This document shows, piece by piece, positions 20,455 to 34,200 of a stretch of 64,000 bases of DNA. A model generated the notes under the pieces. It did not search any database. It saw nothing but the letters and a program-made list of their open reading frames with translations, and was not told where the DNA came from. The translations under genes were made by a program, and so were the position numbers. Each line of letters opens with the position of its first letter. Within the stretch, counting starts at the first letter, position 1. Origin of the DNA: Diospyros lotus (taxonomy: Eukaryota > Streptophyta > Magnoliopsida > Ericales > Ebenaceae); assembly GCF_014633365.1 (NCBI RefSeq), contig NC_068341.1, forward strand, positions 41,434,044 to 41,498,043, written 5' to 3'.

Positions 20455-23400
20455 ATGACTGTGGCAAACGTAGCCGCCAGCCATTGCAAGAAAGCGATGA
20501 AGCTGGGGCTCTCCCTCATCCGCAGAGGCTTCAACTCCTCCAAATGGTCTGTTTCTTCTCCCCAATTTTGATTCTTTTTTCTTCTTCTTCTTCAGAATGC
20601 CATCAATTTTGCTTTACCGTTTCTTGAATTTTAATGATTACTGTAATTTTTCTATGCACAGCAAGACAATGACGAAGATGGCGGTGGCGAGGATAAAGCT
20701 GTTGCGGAACAAGAGAGAGGCGCTGGTCAAGCAGATGAGGCGTGACATCGCTTTGCTTCTTCAGTCTGGTCAGGATGCCACCGCTCGCATTAGGGTATTT
20801 CTTTTTTGCAAATTTCTTGTCTTTAATTTTTTTTTTTTGTAAATTTCTTGTTTTTAATTTCATTTGCCTCATTTTTGTCCCTTCAATTTCCAGCACTCAT
20901 TTGAATCTGATTTTCTCCAGATTTTGTGTTTCCCTTCGAATCAGAAACTAATGGCCTTTCCTTCTGTTGATTTTTGGCTTTGTTGCAAATGGATTGTTTC
21001 TTGATTTGATTATTTTCTATAAATATCACACCATCCATATCCAATCAAACAAGACTTTTTTCAGATTCACCTTTGTGTAGAAGGAATTATCACAATTGTT
21101 CTGTTGGAAGTATTTATAAATTTTGTGCTATTTATTCCATGCTTTTGTTGCTTGCTCGAGCCTATAGAAAGTCCTCTTTGATTTTGGAACTTCTTTTTTC
21201 GTGTCATTTTTGTATATATTATAGTCCATTGGCTGCTCAATTTAAACTTTCTTCTCAAGGTTGGCCTCTTAAGGAACCCAATTTCAGATTTACTCAATTA
21301 ATAATTATTCTATTTATTTTGAACTGTACAACAGATATAAACCAATATTATAGTTTACAACCAAGCAATAGGATCAAATACCTCATGACTCTGGACAGTC
21401 AAGCCAAGGCATTCGGTAGCTTTTAGCCATTTTCCTTTGTAACTCTTCTTTCGATTTGAAGATTTGCTAGCTCCCACACTATTCCTTTCAATGGCCTTAA
21501 TCACCCTGTAGATGCTGTGCAATCACCTCACTGCCTAGTGAACTTGACATTAACTCTCTGAGTAGATGGTTTATGAGGAAGGAGATACAAATGAAGTAGG
21601 GGGCTTTGGATGTATTTTCTTCTTTGATTGTTCCTTTTTAAAGAAGGATCAGAAATCATAGTCTTCTCAATTTGACTTGGTCCAACACATAAGCAAAGGG
21701 ACAAGAGAGAGCCAGTTCTTTTGATTTTTTACCTCATAGATATTGGTCCAACTCCTCACTGCATGGTGCCCTTCACTTTAACTTTCATCCATGGAAGAAT
21801 ATCCGCCCCCGGGGGGGTGGGGGGGGGGGGGGGAGGGTACTGTATTTTTGTTGTTAAAAGAGGGGGAGAAGTCATGGTCATAGTTTTCTTCTCGGTCCCC
21901 TGTCATGGAACTTCATCAATAATGGGATAATTTTGTAAAAATCAATGTTGCATTTGTTATACTAACATGGAATATATTGTGGTTAGTTGTTAAAATAACA
22001 ATTATCAATTTGTTTAGATAATTATCAGTTTATTAAGATAGTATTTAAAAGATTTATCAGCTATCAGTTTGTTAGGGTAGAAGTGTTATTGCTTAGCTAG
22101 TTGATTGATAGTTATTTATCAGTTTGTTAGAATAGCTACCAATTTTTTATTTGAGTCAATGTATTCAAGACAATCTTACAGGCATTATCATTCACTTTAG
22201 GAGTTTGATCGCCTCTGAGTCAGGCTTCCGCTGAGGAGGTCAGAGGGGTGACTGTTTGTATCAATTTTTCCATTTAGGAGGCTGGTCACCCCAATCCCCA
22301 TGTTTCTCAGCCTCGAACTCAACTTCTGTTTTGGAGATGACCTTTCCATTCTAGATTTGTACAAGTGCATTCTTTCTTGCATGAGCTATAGCCAATGAGA
22401 TAAGATTGTAAGTCTTATCATCTTACTTGGACAGCCTTGATTTAGCACAAGCATCTGCAGTGACTAGATACTTTAAAGTGCAAGATGTTGGGCATTTTTT
22501 CCACTTCATCTTCCTATGGATTTTGTTCATGTACATTTAGTGTGACAATGGTTGGATAAATAAACTGGACAATCACCAGTTTCTTCCCAAGTTTTTAGGA
22601 GTTATTTTATTTTTTTAGCTTTTTTTCTCTGACATATTATGTATAGATATATTTTCTTTCTACAATCTCATGTTCTTATCGGCTGTATGGAGCTTTTAAG
22701 GGATAAAAATTTCCATTTTCTTTACAATAGCCAAACTCTTATTGTGTTATATTTCATGGCTTTCATGTTATCCACTTTCTTTCTTTCTTTTTTTTTTGAC
22801 AAGTGCTCAGACTTTCTTAGGGGCCTGAATTGTAACACCTAGGACTTTTACTTTTTAGAAAATAAATATTTTGTTGAATTTACTGAAGAACAAAGTATCA
22901 ATTTATTGATGCATGTAAGCATCAATGTGCATTATAGCTGCTCCTTAACTTATATTAGGAGAGATTCTACTAGAATGCATTAACTTCAATTAGGTTCTCA
23001 TAAGTTCACACTTCTTTAAGAATCATGCATTAATGAGCTGACACCTAGCATGAAACTCGTCAGTCAGGTCAAACATTAGGGGTTTCCTTTCCCATAAGCC
23101 TCTTAATCTGGGTGGTGGGATTTCATCTCCTGCCTGACCTCAATTTATTAGGAGTCTTGCATGTAGAAAATTAGATAATTCCTTACTGCTCTATTTTATG
23201 CATCATGTTTTCCTTTCTTTCCTTTTTTGTCCCTTGTTTCTTTGGTGGGAAAGAGGGGGAAGGATTGTTCTTGATATCAGTTTTACCATCATGACTTTAC
23301 TTTCAAGACAAATTTAAGAAGAAGAAATGATTTAAGTAACAAATGAATTCAGCAGAGAGGAAGAAAAAATGACCTAAAATAGAAGAACATAGAAAGAATT

Positions 23401-24678
23401 CAAAACACAACAAAATAAACCAACTTCCATAAGAGCAAAGTATCAATCCAACTAATTTTGAACTCAACTACAACTATAAAATGTACTTTGACCTGATGTA
23501 ATGAACCAATTAAGCATACCCTCTCCATACCACAAAATTAGCATACTAGCAAACCCTCTACTTGTCCCCATACCACAACTCAAAATGTACCACTTTTTCC
23601 TGGTAACTATGGTTTAGTACCATACAAAAATTAAATTATTAATCCTTTTTTTCCTGATCAATAATTTATATGCTAAATCCATAGGGTTGTGAGCACGCAT
23701 AAAATTCATATATATTCACGTAGGTATTTGTGATTGATCTAGCCCTGAATGCAGATTCAGCCACAAGAAAATTTATAAAAGAACTTTTGTGTATCCACGT
23801 ATGCTTGCCAAAGCTGCTGCTTCCTTCTTGTTTTTATCCACCCGCCACCACCCTTTCCCCTTGTCTTGGTGGCATATCTCAACATATCCTGCTTTCGATG
23901 TTGTTTGCTAAGTTTCAATTTTGAGTTCATTCTTATTACATCACACCATGCATTTGTTGGTTGTGTAGAATAATTAAAAAAAAATTACATCAACTTATTG
24001 TGTTGCACTTTTAGGTTGAACATGTTATAAGAGAACAAAATATCATGGCTGCAAATGAGATCCTTGAGCTCTTCTGTGAACTGGTCGCAAGAAGGCTTAC
24101 AATTATTGCAAAACAAAGGTAACATCCTATTATTAGGCACTCATCATGAAGGTTTCAAACAAGTGGAACCTGATCTGTCTCCTATATAATCCAGGGAATG
24201 CCCCGCAGATCTGAAAGAAGGGATAGCAAGTTTAATCTTTGCAGCCCCTCGTTGCTCAGACATTCCAGAACTGTTGGCAATTCGGGACATTTTTGAGAAG
24301 AAATATGGGAAAGATTTTGTTTCCACAGCTACTGATCTACGACCCAACTCTGGTGTAAACCGAATGGTAATTGTTCTTCAGTTTCTGTTTCCAGTCTATC
24401 ATATGTAAAGCTCCAAAGCACGCTAATTTTTGCTATTGAAGAGCACATATTCTTGCCATTGAACTCTGCAGCGTGGATAATTAATCCTTCAACTAGATTT
24501 CCTTGAAGAATTGAGAAACTACTTTCTTTTTCTTACAGCTTATTGAAAAGCTATCTGTTAGAACCCCTAGTGGTCAACTCAAATTGAAGGTGATGAAGGA
24601 AATAGCCAAGGAATATCAGATTGAATGGGATACAACAGAGTCTGAGAAGGAGCTTCTCCAGCCTCCAGAAGAGCTTAT

Positions 24679-24722
<44 letters not shown>

Positions 24723-25576
24723 ATTTGCTTACTAATATGTGCTTTCTTCTTCTATCAGGAAGTAATTTGCTTATTAATATGTGCGTTCTTCTTCTATCAG
24801 GAAGGACCACGTACTTTTGTTAGCGCCTCCAGCCTGCCTGTGAAGCCAATAGCAAAGCAATCTACCGAGACAGACAAGCAGCGAACCACGATGTAATTTG
24901 TGAACCCTTTTTGGAACGCTGTAAAAAGTTGTCATTTTTTGCTTTGTTGAAAGTGCTTTATTATTTTATTCTGATATCAATTTTCTTCCATTGTTGATCA
25001 TGTCTCCGATGCTGATACTCAAGTTGCTCAGAAGGGGATGCGGATCATTTTGAAGACACTGCATCAGCTGCTCAAGCAGCTGCTGAGTCTGCAAAGAAGG
25101 CAGTGGCTGCAGCAGAAGCTGCAGCCTATCTGGCAAAGACAGCCCACAACCTCCAGGTTTCCAATAACATGAATGTTTACAGTGTTAATAAGCAAGACCA
25201 TGGCTCTCTTCTCGACAATCCTACTGGGATTTTCATGCCATATCATTCACAAAGTTTTGGAGGGTCTCATTATTCAAGCAATGAAGACAAAGTTTCCACC
25301 AAGGATGCTGAAAAGGCTAATAGGAGACACAGTTACAATGCTGCATCATCACATTCTGATATAAAGTTTGATGAATCAGACTGCGACGAAGAAATTGACC
25401 TTGAACATCCACCTTCTGCTGAGATGGATTTACTGCCCAACCGGCCTGCTCCTCAGGTACCTTCAACTAATCTTAAACAGGTTCCAATCCCTAGAATTCA
25501 TCCGAAATTGCCAGATTATGATGGACTTGCTGCACGTTTTGAAGCTCTCAAATATCATAAAAAATCCAAAACATAA
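20455..25576 (+). CDS. IST1: IST1-like protein, regulator of VPS4 in ESCRT-III multivesicular-body sorting
   Basis: IST1 proteins bind ESCRT-III and tune the VPS4 ATPase during endosomal sorting. Exons are 20455-20546, 20662-20794, 24015-24118, 24195-24366, 24539-24679, 24801-24892 and 25024-25576; all are GT-AG, phases close, and the product is 428 aa. The Ist1 domain spans roughly residues 10-190 (KMAVARIKLLRNKREALVKQ, then LELFCELVARR, IFAAPRCSDIPELLAIRDIF, KYGKDFV). The C-terminal part is low complexity with an alanine-rich helix (AAESAKKAVAAAEAAAYLAK) and ends RFEALKYHKKSKT. Intron 2 is 3.2 kb. Start chosen as the ATG giving the family N-terminus; an upstream ATG is out of frame. No defect seen. 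Confidence 0.92.
20795..24014. other. 3.2-kb intron 2 of the IST1-like gene
   Basis: No exon or intact transposon was found. It holds a C/G homopolymer tract (21806-21833) and, at about 21985-22140, several near-copies of ATCAGTTTGTTAG. The latter could be an LTR-like fragment, but no paired ends were seen. Confidence 0.5.
24681..24720. repeat. (TC)20 microsatellite at the intron 5 donor of the IST1-like gene
   Basis: Forty bases of TC repeat begin one base after the donor GT (24680-24681), so the microsatellite occupies the start of the 121-bp intron. Confidence 0.95.
24721..24803 (+). repeat. Duplicated 3' splice-site segment in the IST1-like gene
   Basis: An approximately 41-bp unit (AATTTGCTTACTAATATGTG, then CTTCTTCTATCAG and GAAG) occurs twice in tandem. 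Each copy carries a branch-point-like CTAAT or TTAAT, a pyrimidine tract and a TATCAG acceptor. The second acceptor (24799-24800) is used in the model. Confidence 0.85.
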
Positions 25577-26199
25577 ATGCATCAACTGGTGATTTTTGCA
25601 AATTTTATCTTCAATTTTATTTTTGCATTATGCATATATGATATTAGATGTTCTAAATAATTTGGATTACAAGTGTTTACTATATTTCTGTACCATGTTC
25701 TTGAACTTCATGTTTGCTGCTACTGCAAATTATCTGGGTTATATTGAAACACAATTGTTTAAGTTTGTGTTTCTCCCTATAATATTTCAAGTAGAAGTAA
25801 GTCCTTAATAGCAATGGTACAGTTATTTATCTTAACTAGAATGTTATAGTTCAAGTTGTGAAAATGGTCTCGGAACGCTATACAAAACAGGTCAACGGTA
25901 TAATGTAAATGATTTTTTTTTTTTTTTGAAATGTAAAACTAATTAAATGTGTGGTATGGTTTTTTAAGTAGTAGAAAAAGTTTGTGAGATGAATTTTGGT
26001 GGACTTTTAAAAATTCTGCATCTACATTAACCTTCAGTGAATTGGGAAAACTCAAAAAAGCCCCAGATGGGCTCTATTTCAAGCACAACAATGGCCAGAT
26101 TCAACACTGTTGGTTAATGCTATACAAAATTCATTTGAAGAAGAAAAAGGGAATCAAATTGACTTACAAAAACATTGTTTGTGATGTCATTCCACTTGT

Positions 26200-26575
26200 T
26201 TTGTATAAAATTTTTATATAAATATCATCTATAAAAAATATGACATAGTGTTACTATTCTTAGGGTTTCTAAAAACATTGAGTGAAAAGATGAATCACAT
26301 TGACCCATTTATAAAGAACACTATCACATCATTTTACAAATTTTTGTACAAAAATTCCATATAAATGTCATCTTTATATTATAAAACCTTGACACATAGT
26401 GTTACCATTCTTAGCATTTCTAAAAACTCTTTATTGAGTCATAATCATGAAAATATTATTGTCTCATCATTTTGTAAATTTTTAATTTTTGTATAAAAGT
26501 TTCATCTAAATGTCATCCTTCTTTTTGTAAAACCCTTGACATAGTATCCTTTTAGGGTTTTTAAAATTTTTATTG
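26200..26575. repeat. Three diverged tandem copies of a ~145-bp AT-rich unit
   Basis: Blocks like TATAAATATCATCT, GACATAGTGTTACTATTCTTAG and TTTCTAAAAAC recur at about 26210, 26350 and 26500. The copies are clearly diverged. Function unknown. Confidence 0.7.
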
Positions 26576-26841
26576 ATTATTTTGAAATCCATAAAAATAT
26601 AAGTTGTTACAATTGGGGATTTCAGATTTATGCAATAAACGCACCTATAATGAGCGTTTATATAGTTTAAACTATAAATGTTTGATAGTAGGGGCAATTT
26701 TTAAAAAGAAATAAAATCCCTTGCCAACAAACTTGCTTGTGTGTCATTCATGCCTATAGTTTGGGAGGCTACTGTTTTGGTCATATTAGTTAATCAAAAA
26801 ACTCCATAATTGGTACAATATGCCTTAATAAAAGAATATCT

Positions 26842-26918
26842 TTACATCCTTATTTGTAACAAATAGATAAAATATACAAGGATAGTGGGGTTACATCCTT
26901 ATTTGTAACAAATAGATA
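26842..26918. repeat. 28-bp direct repeat followed by (TA)n
   Basis: TTACATCCTTATTTGTAACA plus AATAGATA occurs at 26842-26869 and 26891-26918. A TA microsatellite follows to about 26934. Confidence 0.85.
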
Positions 26919-27519
26919 TATATATATATATATACATGCACACCATATAAACATGCCTTCAAAGAGATTTTGAACTCTAATTTGTTTTTCAATTTCCCTA
27001 CTTCTAAAGGTTTGTAGCCCTTTTGCCAAATATAGAAATAAACTTAACACTAAGTAAATTTTAGGCAAGCATTTATAACCCATTAATTGAAAGGCCACGG
27101 AGGGGTTCAAGTGTCCAAACATCCTACAAAAATGACCCTCCTCCTACACCAAGGACACCATTACTTTTATACAAATTTTCAGAGCAAAAGCACTTGAAAA
27201 TGGAGCAGACAAAATGAACAGCTACAACTTGAACTTGCTAAAAAAAAAAACTTATAGTTGTAAGGTTCAATTTGAAGGTGCAAACCAAACTACAAAAATG
27301 GTTTGATAGCACAGAAGAAAGTCCAGAATTTCCCGATTTTTAAGTTATCTCAACAACTAACAAACCCATGCCACCAAGAAACAGGAGCACCATATTTTTG
27401 ATGCCTTACAAGATGACGACTACATAAACAGAACCCATGGATTCATTTTCAATCGAAGATCACAAGAAGCCCAGCCCCCCGAGGGTTGTAAAGCGGCGAA
27501 CGATACACTGTGCAAATTA

Positions 27520-30500
27520 TCAGCAACAGCATTGACAGCATACAACATTCAAGCACCTGTGAGGTTCCGAATTCTCTTCAAGTTCCTGGGCTGTTGGCAG
27601 ACGTTCCAATCTGTATATGCTACTTCTAATGCAGCAAAAGTTGTACAAATTTCTGAATGCTCCTTTACTGAATGGATACACTCTCTCAGGAATCATCCTG
27701 CAGATCAATGCTTATATTAACCAAAACAGGTTGAGTTGAGGAGAAACTTCAAGCATTATAGTCTAATGTATTTTTCTTTCTTTATGCATTTCCTTGCTCA
27801 AGCTCATCTTGGTAGTTCCAAGTTATGAAATGGCACTAAAACAGGCTATTATAAAATCTAGCGTGTCCATTTGGTCAAATAAAGATTTTAGAAGAATCTT
27901 TTTACTTTCAAGTTTCCTAATATTGATCAATAACTTATTTTAACAAATACTAGGGACAGCAACAATCATCTATGGACTTGCTCCAGAATATGGTCATTTT
28001 CATTCTTGAGATTTTTTTTATAATTTAGTATGGATCTGAGCAGAGGTCCTCTTACCCCATGGAAGGTCCCTTTCCAAATTTATGGAAGCCAAGAAAAATG
28101 AAAGGACGGTAAAGACTGACCTGAGATAGGGAATGCGCTGCCGTCTTACAAGTTCGTATGTAGTCTGATTTGATAGAACAAGATAACTGCAAAATGTTAA
28201 AAGAAATTATCAAGAACAGAGAACTCTAGTGGCATCCCCTCAAAATAGATGTTAGATGCTGATTACTACAAAATGTTGTTTTGTAGAACTAGGGGGATTG
28301 ATACGTCCCCTTGGATTAAAATGAGGAGATGAAGGATGTGTTTGGCCGTGTGGTGAAGCATATTTTGTAGTGCTTGGCAAAAATTAAAATTGTTTTTACC
28401 AACAATGAAAGCTATTTTCTGCTGCATACCTAAATTCAGAAGCAAAAAAAATATTATTTGACAAAATTAACTTTAATGAACATTAAAACTACAACCATTA
28501 ACCTTCCCATTTAAGCTTTGTTTAAATTACAACCATTAACCTTCCAATTATTTGTCAAAAAAATTATTACTTGACAAAACCTATTTCTCACCACCAACAA
28601 AGAGGATTAAAGTTCCTACAGCCATCATCAGCACCAGCAATGATTTCTGACCCAAAGGGAAAATACACCCTTGTGGTTACTGGTGACCATGGAGATGATT
28701 TCTGCAATGCATTTCTGGTTAGCAAGGCTCTCTCCCGCATTGAGGCTCATCATCACATATTATCTGCTTCTTGCCCAACTGTTCTAACCCTCTACATAAG
28801 CTTCCTATCTCTTTCCCTTTCCCTTCATTATGTATATCTTTCTGCTAATTGTCACTTTTTAGAAATGTATATTTCTTTACTATAAATTTTTAATTTTAAT
28901 GTCTTAAGGTACAAAATTTTTAGTTGAAAATGAAACTATTAGTTTATCAAACTTCATGTATTTTTTTTTTTTTTTCTGAACATGTAAGATCTGGTTTTCC
29001 TATTATTAGGTTCATTATTATGTTAAATTAAAATTATTGTTTTTATTTTTAGATATTTTAATAATGTAAACCATAATTTTAGGGCATAAAAATGCAATAA
29101 ATTTTTATATTAAATTATTTTTTATCATATAGGATATAAAAAAATGTTGACAATATTTTATATCCAAACAAAAATGTTAAAAGCACGTTCTGGTAATTTG
29201 ATTGTCTAAAGCACTTTTTCCAATTACTGGCCACACACATAACAACATTAAAAGCATTTTTCAGATGATTTGGCCAAACACTAATAAACTACTTTTTTGT
29301 GAAGTGCTTTTTTGTAAAAGCACTTTTTATAAAAGTGAATCCCACAGCAACAGAAATTTCAGAGTGGAAAACAGGCATAAAAACCCATGAAGAGAAATCA
29401 AAACATAAACAACTAGACATGTAGACAAAGAGAGCTTGTTTCAAAAATCCAGAAATATTTTGGGTGAAGTTTTGGCAAATAATTGAAAAACCCAGTGCCC
29501 CATGAAAACAAGGTTCAGAACCACACTTCGAATGTATTTACGGAATATAATTAACTAACTACTTCACTAATTAGTTAATTAATATATTTGTTGATAAAAA
29601 CAACACTTGCAAATGAAACATTATTTAGAGAACACTTTCAAAATCAAAGCATTGTTTCCCAAAATATTTGCAGACAGATGAATTAGCTTGCTTTGCTTCA
29701 AAATCCTACAAAAATTTCTCTCTAGTTGCTCATAAAGCTAACAATAAAATTTTGTGAGAGAGTGATTGAGCAAAGATTTAGAAAAGAAACCAAGGTGTCT
29801 GAAAACTAATTTGATTTCATGCTTAGTGGGTCAACAAGTTCCCAGATGTACAACAAGTTTCAATGTCCAAGATGGATATATCAACTTCTTAAAAGTTTCT
29901 GTTCTTCTCTGGTCAAATTTCATGTAACAAACTACTTGTACAAGATGAAAGCAATTTAAAGGGTAAATTCCACTCAGGCCTCCTGTGGTCTGAGTGGAAT
30001 TTACCTCGATTTTAGATACTAGTCCTCACATTCTACTAAGAGTTTCTCAATTATATAACACAAAATGTACTACAAACAAGAATCTAATACAGGGTTGTTT
30101 TGCTGCCATTTTCTGCTGAATTATCCGTTTTCAATCATTTCTTAGAAGAGAAAAGGCCTAGGTGTGATGAGAGGAAGAATCCTCCCCCTAGCATCCAACA
30201 AATTTTGACGGCCAAGACAATATATAAACTTCCTAAAAGCTTCTGTTCTAAGGTCAAATTGCACGTACTGAACTACTTGTACAAGATAAAAACAATCTGG
30301 AAACTAGTCCTCACATTTTACTAAGATTTTATCAATCACATAATAAATAAAATGTACAAAAAGCAGGAATCCAGTACAGCCTGTACAGGGATGATTTGCT
30401 GCCATTTACTTCAGAATTATTCATTTTTCAATTAATTCTTGTAAGAGAACAGGTTGTTGAGAGGGAAAACATGATATAAAAGATACCAGTAGGTCCATTA

Positions 30501-31264
30501 CCACTCCCTGTAGCAGCTTAAAATTTGGGACGAGATGGTAAGGTACCATATCAGGTAAAAGATCTTATGTTCAAATCTATCTCGCCACCAACTCAATATT
30601 TAAATAGTTGCAGGTGTTTGGCATGTTTATGAAGGAAAATCTGGCCTCGCATATAGGGATGTGTTAAGAGTAAAAATAATAATATAAATGATAAAGATCT
30701 CTTTCTAACCATTTAAATTTTTCTAAACTCTTAATCTTTTAGATAAGATGTGACCTATAATTTAACAAGGTCACTGAAAATGCCAATTTCTGAAATGTTT
30801 CCTTGGTACATACATTAGTCACTTGATTTGAAAGGGGATTCAAGATGAACAAAACCTTAAAACATTCTAATTCCCAAAGCTTCAACAATGTGAAGCAAAA
30901 TTCTTTTGTAAGTTGAACCCATGCATGAGGCCGAGGAGCAAGATATCTAGATGCTCAAGGAACTGATAACACTTACCTGTGGAAAAGGAGCAGCAGCAGC
31001 AGAAAAACAAGGAAGATTGCCAAAGTAGCCAACAGGAAGATCATGATTACATCTATCCACCTGAAACAAAACCATTCTGTGATCCAATCCTAATTCAGCT
31101 GGAAATGCACTCAGGAAGGAGGCTGTAACAAGAAACAATATGGTAAAGATTTTAACATATTTGCAACTTGGTGAATCCTTATTCCTTTCCAAAATTTATT
31201 CCCTATACTTTCCTTTTGTTAGGCATTAACCAAGCCCGCTTTGACATTTTATTTATGACCTTCC

Positions 31265-31295
<31 letters not shown>

Positions 31296-34200
31296 AAAAA
31301 CAAAAAACAAAAAAATGGGCATTGGCATTGCTGCCAAAAGAAAAAAAAATTGAAAATTTTCATATTCATATAAAAGACAGCAAGATGCATACCACGCCTT
31401 TGTTATATTTGTCTTGAGATATGTAATGTACAGGATTCCAGTCCAGAGGCAAACTGCGGTTTCCTCAGAAATGTACCACCTGGCAGATCAATTGCCATAG
31501 AAATAAATAAAACGTAAAGAAGTTATTAGTTAGGAAGAAAAAATACATATTAATAAAAATGGAGAAGGCATGTGTTCTACTATTTATGCTTTATATTTGG
31601 TTGACTTGGAAATCCACAAAGAACTACAGCTGCAGTGTTTCTGTATCATTTAAAATATAGAAAACTAAATAACAACAGACATGAAAAGATAACTTTGACT
31701 GTAAGTTCCTTAATTTTTACCTATCATATGCATATGCATATGCTATCAGATAAGAGGCACCCTCACACTTGCAAGCAGTTACCAAAATCAGAAAATATTG
31801 CAGAACTAAACTTGTGCGCATGAGTTAGTATCAGGACATGCAACTTTATTTTTTAAATATTTTTTGAATCATAATTTTAAACACTCCATCTGATTATTCC
31901 AAATTGGGAAATAACTTAATCCAGGCAACACACACATTAAAATCAATAACCTACTTCCAATCAATATAATAATGTGACACAAAACACAATAAATACAAAA
32001 TGAAATTTTAAATAATTTAATAATAATGAAGTGGAAAGCCAATAAAAAATGCAAGTGGCCAATCATATAAAATATGTTAAATGATATCTTGTATTCAAGA
32101 TTCAGATCGTGCAAATTGTATTTCATCTTACAATCAGGCAACTAGAAATTATTACCTCAATTGCTTTTCTTTTCTTACACACACAAAGTCGAAATTCTAT
32201 ATTTGATCCCCCCCCCCAAACTCACACACAAAATAAAAAAATAAAAACCGATAAAGATAAACTTCTACCAACATGTATAAAAATGTCAAAAAGGTGATAT
32301 TGATTTTCAAATTTCACCGTCACATCTTCAACATTAAAGTAGTACCAAGCTCCCTTTATTAGTCATGCTTATCATCTTTGTAGAAATTACCAAATCCATT
32401 ATCAGTTGTCTTGTAAATGAAAACAAAGAGACTTTAAAGTGATATAAGAAACAGAAAGAATAATCCTCACATAGTTTCATTACCGACACAGGAAGGCCTA
32501 GTAGATGTGGAAGACAGTTGGATTACCAGCAGATATCTATAAATGCATTCTTGTAAGCTCTTGTAATAAGATAAGTACACAAAGAATCTGTCATGATTTT
32601 ATTTTCTCAAAAGACCTATAAAAATATCAATAATGGGAAAACACAGATTAATCATTTCTTTTTTCTGAACCAAGGAGGGTAAGGGTTTGGTGGCACCACA
32701 AGGCCTGTGCAAGCAGATCACATGGCACTAAGGCTTCCCCTTCATAACATGGGAAATGACAACTGAGACTCAAGCACTGAGCGAGTACAGAGAAGTACTT
32801 TACCACCAAACCACTTCCTGGTGGTAGTAAAAGAGACTGATTTTGGAAAGCAATAAATAAAAGTAAAACCAATACGTGAAATGTTAAAATAAGGCAAACT
32901 CACCAAAAACGACAATGGTTACCCTGGCCAATGCATGTCCCTAGCCAAACACAGTGATGATCAAATTGTAGAACACACTTATCACAATCATGACAATGCT
33001 TTGCACGCGGGGGCTGCAAATGCACCAAACAGAAGTAAACAATAAATTAATCAAGGTTAGAAACTGTCACAATAGCTTCAAAGAAATTTGTAAGAGCATA
33101 CACAGAATCACATTTAAAAAGCAAAGTAATCTGCAGCTTATGTTAAATAGCAGAATTTTGTAAGGCAATTTCTAGGCAACAATATTTATTCTGAAAAGTA
33201 TGTAATATCTTATTCAGTATCCTAGGTCCTCAAAATAGAAGCTAATTTTTTCTTTAAACTATCATGAGAAAGACCTCCAGAACAGAAGTGAACAGATAAA
33301 ACAATAAGGTTCTCTCTATTAAAGAATGAGATAGTCAAGCTATTCTTTCATACTTGCATAGCATTTTTTTTTTTAATGACGAGGAACCCACAGCCACTAC
33401 ACTTCAGGTGCGCACTAGGTAAACCTCGGTGCACACAATAGCCTGCAAACCATGCACACCAAGCAAGCCAACCAAAGGTTGACAGGCTCATGCAACCAAT
33501 ATCCAGCACATGCAATCATCTGACATGTCAAGACACTGTCTCTACTGGTTATAATACATAAGACACATAAAAAAACATCATGCCTAACTCCCTGTGTGGT
33601 GAGTCTAATGGTGATGAATTTGTTGAAGTTGTAAAAACTTAGGAATTGTTTTTCAGTTTTTTATTTTTAATATTGGATGTTGATGGGTGTTTAGTTCTTA
33701 AATTGTAATTCTGTATTAGACAATGGCTTTGTTTATTTGTGCATTTGTATAAATTTTGTGGACTCTACTCAATTTTAAATACTTTTTACATACAATTGAT
33801 GAAAAAATTGTTAATTTTGTATGTTTGATATTAAATGTATAAATTAAACAGTATATTTCATGTTGATTTAGAGTTATAGTCTTGGTGCTCTGTACAATTT
33901 TTATGGGCATCACAATAACTAAATATAAAAATAAAAGTGCCCTTATATCCTATGGCGATATCCGTGTCTGTATTTGTATCCTTTTACACCTACACATATG
34001 TAAAATCTGTTCCAGAATCAAATTGAAATGAAATCATCACCAGTATGTAAAAATGCAGATCTGAACCAATTTAATGCTATATAGAAGGCAGAATGCTGAC
34101 CACAATATTCCCTTAACTGAAGCAGGAGATTTGACCTACCCTCGTGCTGAAAAATAAATTCCACACTTTAAAAGTACCCAATGTTTTGAAGGCTGCTTTC

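Larger units (their letters stand above)
25577..27519. other. Convergent intergenic region between IST1-like and PAT10-like genes
   Basis: Holds the two 3' UTRs and AT-rich repeats (a ~145-bp tandem triplet and a 28-bp direct repeat, listed separately). No gene was recognised. Confidence 0.5.
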
